Source: Klebsormidium nitens
Taxonomy: Eukaryota; Streptophyta; Klebsormidiophyceae; Klebsormidiales; Klebsormidiaceae
NCBI GenBank assembly: GCA_000708835.1
Contig: DF236991.1
Span: 233,585 to 297,584 of the forward strand
Direction: 5' to 3'
Length of the DNA: 64,000 bases
Below the pieces are notes generated by a model. The model saw only the letters and a program-made list of their open reading frames with translations. It was not told the origin of the DNA and ran no database searches. Of this stretch, positions 57,537 through 64,000 are shown in pieces; within the stretch, counting starts at the first letter, position 1, and every line of letters begins with the position of its first letter. Both the position numbers and the translations under genes were made by a program.

Positions 57537-60377
57537 TGTTGCAAGGGAGATAAAGGGAACGGTGGGGTTGAGAACTGCGACAAAATGTTGGAAAGCTCTG
57601 GATTGCTGGAGTTGGCAGCTGCCTTTAATGCTTTATGTATGTGGGTGTAGTGGGTGCTGAGGTGAACGAGAATTGGGATTTGAGGATTCGTATCTATGGA
57701 TTGAGCTGCTTCCGACTTTGACTCTACCCGCTTGCTCAGCTGAATTGGAGGAGCTGACATGTTGCTGCAGTGCATTGGATTGATTAATTTCTGCGGCCTC
57801 AGAACAGTTTTTGCAAAGCTTTGATTGCGTATAACCACTACAACGTATTCGTACAGGTGTCGAGGCGCATGGCATATGCCTTATCTTGAAGTGGGCACAA
57901 GGCCCGCATGCCCCCGTGTGCTTCTCATGTGTGATAAGCTGGGCCGCGGGCATTAAGAGTGCTCAAAGCAGAATCAATCATGATCTGCTGAAGAGCTTCA
58001 ATCATGTTTGACGAGGACGGCGCGGCAGAATCAGGTTTGACTATACTGGAGGCTGCTGAGCCCTTAGCTGTACCGTGACGGTCGGCAACACCACTGCTTA
58101 CATATGCATATCGTGACGCGCGTCTGACAAGCTGCTGTTTCATTTGTCATCAAACTAGACGAGGTGTCAGCTCGAATATGAACATTAGCAGCTGGTAATG
58201 TATTCATTTTCATGGTGACTCGTTTTGAGCATTTTTCGATTCGTCATAAGCGTCCTACTGGATTGCATCTAGTTCAGTTTAATACCGTGCACAAAAACAA
58301 GCTGGAACATTATGTCATTCAGGTTAAAGTCAGGCACTCTCGTGCAGCTGCTATTAGTCTAAACGGATTGGCGGGTAGATAGCAGCTGAGATGAAGCAGT
58401 GGAGGTCAAAGCCGTGCAACTAGATGGCATGGAAAGTAGCTGTATCGCGGAAAGGAATTTTCGCTGATTTCGAGAACCTGTACTGATTTCAAGTTCGAAA
58501 GCCTTCGCACTGGAAGTTTGCCACCTGGTGTGAGCAGGCTCAGTGCAAACCGTTGAACGTCGGCGAATGATACTTGAATTTTCGTTTTCAGAGTACTCAA
58601 CAGTTGCTTTTTGTCAAGCTTTCCAGGACGCAGATTTCGGCTCAGTGCCAGCTCAAAAGATTTCATTGGCAGCTGCAAGCTGGCAGCTGGACGCAGCTGG
58701 CCGCACCAGCTTGCACTGACGGTTAGAAAGCGGCTCCCTAAAGGTATACCATCGACGACTCAGAGGAGCTGCTCACATCGAATCGACGGTAACGAGCTCC
58801 ATTCCCTGCTTTTCTAGCATGCTGACCATGCATACGCGCTACACTCGTATAGATTGTGTACCGGCATATTCTGCGTAGTAGATGCATGATGGAGTTAGGC
58901 AGGTTGGTACCTGCGACGGTCCGACCCCCACGACTCATGACGGCTGCAGTTGAGGAACCGTCACGCCACTTTCCCGGCCCGCCAACCCCAGGTACATACC
59001 GCGCTTGTCCAGCTACTGTCTACATATGATTAGGGCGGCTGGGCCTCAGCGTAGTGAAGTTTGTACCGCAAAGTTGAAACCGCCGTTCCACAGATACGTG
59101 AGAAGACGCCACGTTGAAATCCCCGGTCCAGTCGGCGGTGCGTACCTACGCAAGTGTTTGTACCACAGCGAGTTTCTAGAACCAGTAACGGTAGACTCCA
59201 GTATACTACAATACTAGGATCTGACGTCTGGGCACGGGGCAGCTGCAATTGCACAGCTGACCGGACAACGTTTGCTGGAAACCATGAGTCAGCCGAGACG
59301 TTGACTCCTGGGCCAACTTAGTAATTGGATCCGGAAGAAGGCCTCGTAAGAGTAGCGCAATCTCAGTGCAAGAGATCGATTCATCCTACATTACATCCAC
59401 GTTGCCTTAACATCAAGCTGACCTGGCAGTCACGGTCATGAGCCTTCATATGGGAAAAGCATCAATATTAGCATGTTTGTTGAGCCTAGGTAAAGCGGGG
59501 GTAAAGCGCAACATTGACATTGTTAGTACTGGGCCGGCGCCGGTTGTATAGCTGCGCATTCCACGCAGTCATTCCTTCTGTCAGTGGGTCCATTGGCTTC
59601 ATCCTTGACTCTTGTTGCAAGAAACGCTAGAAGCCAACCGGCAGCGCAGTTGCCCCAATGCTGTTAGCTACTGCTACATTCCTAGAAAGCTACTTCTTGG
59701 AGCTAGCTAGTGAGTAGAAGCAAGCAAATTGAATTGCCTCAAAGCTGCTATGTCCATCAACAGGACTTGGAGGTAATATTGTACACCAACTGCATTGCGC
59801 TGATTTGAGATTGTGAGACTCTTTTTGCTCTCATGAACACGCTGTACTCATAAGTTTCCTGCTGTGAAGATAGCAGCATGACCTGGAAAAAGTTGCGGGG
59901 ATGACTGAAAAGTATTGCACATGCTAGAATATCAGGTAGGTGAAGACTGGCGAATTACGACTTGCACTGAAGTTCAGAACGCTGCGACTTCTTCAGATTT
60001 ATGGCACTCCACTGTCCTCTGGTCGATGAGCTTTATGCATAATAGCTTCTCAACACGCGTGCTATTTTTGAGGAGCAGTTTGGAGGTCAGGTTGAGAAGC
60101 ATTTGAAAGCCTGCAGCATGCATGGAATGCACTTCAATTAGAGCCCTGATGCAACAGCTTTCAGAGTCCACTTCTCTCAATATAGTACTCTATCCAACAA
60201 CTACATTTTGCTCTAAGAATGGTGAAAGCTGGGTGCATCGCAGATATAATGGAGACATTCAGAAGTTCTGAAGACATTGAGGAAAGGCAAGGATTCAGGG
60301 CCCTGCACATTGTCCCCCTGTTTTGCTTCAAAACCCAGACTCAACTTCCCTTTTGCAGGGTCCTCAGAGAGAGAAGC
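57537..60377. other. Intergenic stretch, no gene supported
   Basis: About 2.8 kb lying between two genes that diverge from each other. A minus-strand frame at 58143-57925 starts with ATG but lacks support. No RNA gene was found. Confidence 0.4.
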
Positions 60378-63300
60378 ATGGCGCAAGCACCAACGAAACG
60401 TGGGCTGAATTTGAGCGCCGGCCCCATCCTAGTTCTGCTTCTCCTACTGCCAGCAGCGCACGCAATGCCAACCCTCGCGCACTCAGGGCGCAAGCTGCTT
60501 GCGACCCAACAAGTGGTGGAAGAAGCGGTGGCCTCCACGTTTGACTTCTTGACTGCGCTCAACACTGATCTCAGGTCGGTTGACTTCCTCTAGTCGTCTT
60601 TCTAGTTCTCCTCTATTTCTTAGCAGGTTTGCTTTGCTGCATACTCGTCTGATTCCCCCCTGCTCTCAAACCCTGCTCTGCTTCAGTATCTTGCTAGAGC
60701 ATTGTGTGTGCTTTTCTCGAAAGACCCAAGCTCGGGCTGCGTATGACTTCAATGGGCTGCATTTGACATGGGCTGCTTTCAGAAACCCAACTAACTGCAG
60801 TGTGCCTTTCTTCTGAACAAAAAGCTTGATAGGAGCCACCAACGTTCTTCTATGTCTTCTCCACCTTGAAGGCTGCTTGAAAGACGATATTTGAAGCAAG
60901 CACAGTTGACCTGGAGCTAAATTGAATTTCTGAGGTCCTGCAGGAACCCCTTGGCTCCCCTCAACATCGTCCTGTGCAATGAATCCCGACCGACCACAAA
61001 AGCTACTGTTTGACGGGCACCCCCCTTATCCACGCCAAACTCCGTCTTGTTTATCCTCGGTTCCGCTCTGCCCGACCGGATTTCCACTCTCTGTCCAGGA
61101 ACGTCTTGGCTATTGTCACAAAGTCCCGGAAGAGGAGTTCCAGCCAGTCTGCGAGGGCCTACCATTTTACAGGCCCCCTGCTTGCTTATGCAGCCCAAAC
61201 TTCGTCTGTGTTTACCCCCAGTTCCGTTCTGCCAGACCGGAATTCCGCTCTCTCCAGGAACCCCTTTGCTACCTTCGAAAACGTCCCGTGCGAGGGGTTC
61301 CAACCCACCATGGGAGCCTTCTACTTGACGGGCACCTCTTTTATCCAGCCCGAACTCCGTTCCAGTTACCGCCGGTTCCATTCAAGTAAACCGGAATTCC
61401 GCTCTCTCTCTGGGAACCTCCTTGACAATCATTGAAAACGAAGAGTTCCGGACAATTTTATGACGGAGGGCCTACAATTTGACAGGCCCCCAGGGCGCTT
61501 AAGCAGCCCAACCGGGTTCGTTTGGTTCCCCCCCAATTGCGTTCTGCCAGACCGCAATTCCGCCCTTTCTCCAGGAACCCCTTGGCTACCGTTGAAAACG
61601 TCCCGTGCGAGAAGTTCCAACCGACCACGGCCGCCTACTATTAGACAGGCCCCTCCGGGCGCTTATATGGTTCAAACTCCATCTACTTTACCCCCAGTTC
61701 CGTTCTGCCAGACCGGAATTCCGCTTACTCTCCAGGAACCCCTTGGCTACCGTCGAGAACGTCCCGTGCGAGGAGTTCCAACCGGCCACGGGAGCCTACT
61801 ATCTGACGGCCGCCTTTGATGCCCCTGGCGATGGATTTCCCCTACCGGTTCCCGCCCGCACCTGCACTTTCAGGTTAGGTTTTTTCCCGGGTTTACAGGA
61901 GTTTGACTACGATGGGTTCTTACTTTGGAGAGGAATATTTGTGGGGTTGGTACTTTGAGTTGAATGGTACGTGCTTGTAGGTTTCATCTCCGCTTTCAGT
62001 TTGATAGGTGCTCTCTGCCGCGATCGTGTACCAGGCTCCACCTGGCTCAAACGCAAATCTCGACTCACTAGCTGGGTTTTTGGGCGTTAACCCTGGTCGG
62101 TCAAAGGGCCGTTTAGAAGCTCGTCACATGTTCAACGACCAGGCGCGAGCAGTAACCAAATTTCGTCAACGGTCGACGAAATACGAGACCCGTCTCTGGT
62201 TATCCATCCTATTAAACCTCTTCCTGTGACTTATCCATCCTTACTAAACCCTTTAATTTCCTGTAACTTACTTACCTAACTTAACCGCCCCAACCGCACT
62301 TGTACTTTCAGGCCGAACCGCCCGGTAATCATCACTGTGGCTGACGTCCTCTGCTGGGCGGTTTGCTCCCCGTTCTACTGCGCCTGCTGCGATGGCTCGG
62401 TGCAGCTTTCCACGGTCGGGGATGACGTGTGCCCGATCGATCAGACGATCACCGACTGCCCCGTCTGCCGCCAAGCCGTAAGCACCACCTTAGGCTCTTT
62501 GTGCTTTTTTGCCCCTTTTTCCTTAGCTTTCATGGGCTTCCGTTGTATGTTTTTGCCCTTCCGTTTTGAATCGAACGAAGGTTGTTGACTTTGACGTGTG
62601 TCTGACAGTCACCGACTGCCCCGTCTGCCGCCAAGCAGTGAGCAGCTTCTACTCCTTCCGCTGTTCCCTTTTCTCCTTGTTTACCTGATTCGTGTCGTTC
62701 ATTATCTTCCTCGAAGACTCGTTTTGGGCAAATGAAGGTTGTCAAAGACGCCACATCTGACCTTTTGATCAGACAAATACACGCTCACCAATTGCCCATG
62801 TGCCGCCAAGCCGTAAGCAGCTTTCGCTATGCTTTTCTTGCTTCCCCAATTCTTTAGTTTGATGACTTTTGCCTTTTTGTTTCCCGCAAAAAGATAGTTT
62901 CCCGCAAAAAGATAACATAACATAACAGAACAGAACAGAACAGAAGGAAGACGACGAACATTATCAACGGTCCCCTCTGCGGCCGCCAAGCAGTAAGCAG
63001 CCTGCTTCTCGGATCTTGTCTCGTTTTCGTTCGTCGTCTTTGTTTTGTCAAAGATCGACTTCGAGGAGAAAAAAGGTCGTCTGATACGCTGACTTTATTC
63101 TTCGACCAAATAGATCGACAATCACCAATTGTCCCGTGTGCCGCCAAGCAGTTATGAGAAGCGCCTTGAAAAGTACAAATCTTTGCTTCTCCCTCTCCTG
63201 TCGATCAGATCATCACGTCGCGCCTCGAATGTATTACGAGAGAATCTTTATAATGCGAGGAACGTTACTGTGCGGTCGACCAGACAATCAGCAATTGTGA

Positions 63301-64000
63301 GAATTGATGGTGAAGAGCGGAGGGCGTTTTCAAGGACCGTCAGATTTCAGGAAGTAAGCACTTCTTCACTGCCCGTAGTTCTCGGCAGGAGAAGAAGGGC
63401 GGTACCTGCCAGTGGGCCTGAGTGGGCCGCCCTCAAAAACTCTACCGGTTACGCCACCACGATCACCGACCTCTCGACCGGTATAACCACGCCCCTCGGA
63501 ATCTTCTTCGTGGTCAAAGACTCCCCGGCCCTTACCAAACTGAGATCAACTTAGAATCCTTTATTGAAAGGCGTTTCGATCCATGCTTCTAACTCGAAGC
63601 CTCATCTCTAGAACCTTGTTATTTTTGCAGGAGGCAAAGGGCGGTACCTGGGCCGCTCTGCGCAACTCGACCGGTAACTTCGCCACGATCACCGACCTCT
63701 CAACCGGTGAAACCACGCCCCTGGAGATCTTTTTCGTCGACAAAGACTCCCCGGCGCAAACGCTCCCGGCCCACAGTTTCCTCAGCGATTTGGACCTCTG
63801 GTACGGACCGGGGGCGCACGAGATCGGACCGAGCCTTTACACCGGTTACTTCGCGTACCTTGACGCGGGCGTTTTGCGGTCGGGGCGTCGCTACCGGGTG
63901 GAAACCGTGTCGTCGGTTTACAACAACGGAGATACGGTCGTGTATGATGTGAGTTGGAGAGAGAAGTTTCTGTGGAAGGTGTTAGAAGTATTTGCGCACT
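60378..64000 (+). CDS. Secreted cysteine-rich protein of unknown family (5' part; continues beyond window)
   Basis: Exons: 60378-60574, 61736-61873, 62312-62477 and 63631-63948, with phases agreeing; a donor TATGAT/GTGAGT at 63948 suggests more exons to the right. The start ATG opens a basic N-terminus and a signal peptide (ILVLLLLLPAAHA, about residues 17-29). Exon 3 is Cys-rich (VLCWAVCSPFYCACCDG.. then CPVCRQA). Exon 4 (GGTWAALRNSTGNF.. LWYGPGAHEIGP..) looks beta-rich, with several aromatic residues. I recognise no family. A secreted or cell-wall protein with disulphides is a reasonable inference. Three of its splice junctions carry copy arrays in the introns. Confidence 0.75.
60944..61735 (+). 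repeat. Very regular array of five exon 2 acceptor copies (cysteine-rich protein gene)
   Basis: True start 61736 (TCTCCAG/GAACCCCTTGGCTACC). Copies start near 60944, 61099, 61258, 61413 and 61575. The intervals are 155, 159, 155, 162 and 161 bases. They keep AACGTCCCGTGCGAG and the GACGGGCA/GACAGGCC segment. Exon-like and intron-like parts (TTCCGTTCTGCCAGACCGGA) are both repeated, so the whole 158-base unit is tandem. Confidence 0.93.
62478..63300 (+). repeat. Array of exon 3 donor copies keeping working-looking 5' splice sites
   Basis: True donor after 62477 (CGCCAAGCC/GTAAGC). Copies have donors after about 62637 (GTGAGC), 62812 (GTAAGC), 62992 (GTAAGC) and 63150 (GTTATG), and a trace near 63298. 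The exon-side text (ACTGCCCCGTCTGCCGCCAAGC in variants) shortens with distance. Intervals are 148-180 bases. Confidence 0.9.
62874..62946 (+). repeat. Short direct repeat followed by (AACAT)/(AGAAC) microsatellite
   Basis: GTTTCCCGCAAAAAGATA occurs twice in a row, then AACAT repeats pass into AGAAC repeats. It lies inside the donor array. Confidence 0.88.
63389..63545 (+). repeat. Long copy of the exon 4 acceptor junction (cysteine-rich protein gene)
   Basis: About 155 bases matching the true exon 4 start at 63631 lie 242 bases upstream, with their own CGGCAG acceptor. A duplicated GTGGGCC segment introduces a TGA after ten codons, so use of this copy would truncate the protein. Confidence 0.9.

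Noticed and set aside
57633-58143. Two overlapping minus-strand frames upstream of hydrolase B, one with spaced cysteines
   Set aside because: No clean splice pairing, no recognisable domain and no continuation; probably chance frames.
2488-63948. Assembly error (collapsed or falsely repeated reads) as the cause of the arrays
   Set aside because: Copies differ from each other by many substitutions and indels and decay with distance, which misassembly of identical reads would not give. Long reads would settle it.

Overview
The window looks like nuclear DNA of an intron-rich eukaryote of the green lineage. The best evidence is a complete ten-exon gene for the fused plastid histidine enzyme HISN4 (HisH-HisF) with an N-terminal extension of transit-peptide type. 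A plant-type secreted aspartic protease and putative plastid or secretory leaders on other genes fit this. GC is roughly one half, genes are single and widely spaced, and both strands are used. A streptophyte alga such as Klebsormidium is my best guess; this is inference only.

Layout: 1-7440 holds two tandem copies of a membrane alpha/beta-hydrolase-like gene (minus strand; the left copy runs off the window). 8305-8975 (+) is a small putative plastid protein. 10446-15421 (-) is a MYND zinc-finger protein. 15687-15896 (-) is a possible 44-residue membrane protein. 17780-18460 (+) is a GNAT acetyltransferase with membrane segments. 21281-31612 (-) is an eleven-exon A1-family aspartic protease. 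33338-40515 (-) is HISN4. 42171-44281 (+) is a lysine-rich protein with unresolved middle exons. 46307-50765 and 53234-57536 (-) are tandem paralogs of a secreted alpha/beta hydrolase. 60378 to the right end (+) is a secreted cysteine-rich protein of unknown family. I rebuilt exon chains by hand; the listed exons agree in reading phase at every join unless stated otherwise. The genes do not form an operon or an evident pathway.

The outstanding feature is not a gene. In most of the large genes, introns are built largely from degenerate tandem copies of the neighbouring exon edge together with its splice site. Each unit is usually 115-190 bases (most often about 150-165) and joins some intron sequence to 30-80 bases of exon. 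At a 3' splice site the copies lie upstream of the true exon; at a 5' splice site they lie downstream. Copies nearest the true exon tend to be best preserved. About twenty junctions in six unrelated genes or gene families show this, and many copies keep the AG or GT. One small gene (8305-8975) may show how such an array starts: an exact AG/GT-bounded 266-base duplication that can be read as an intron. All similarity statements come from reading by eye; no alignment was run.
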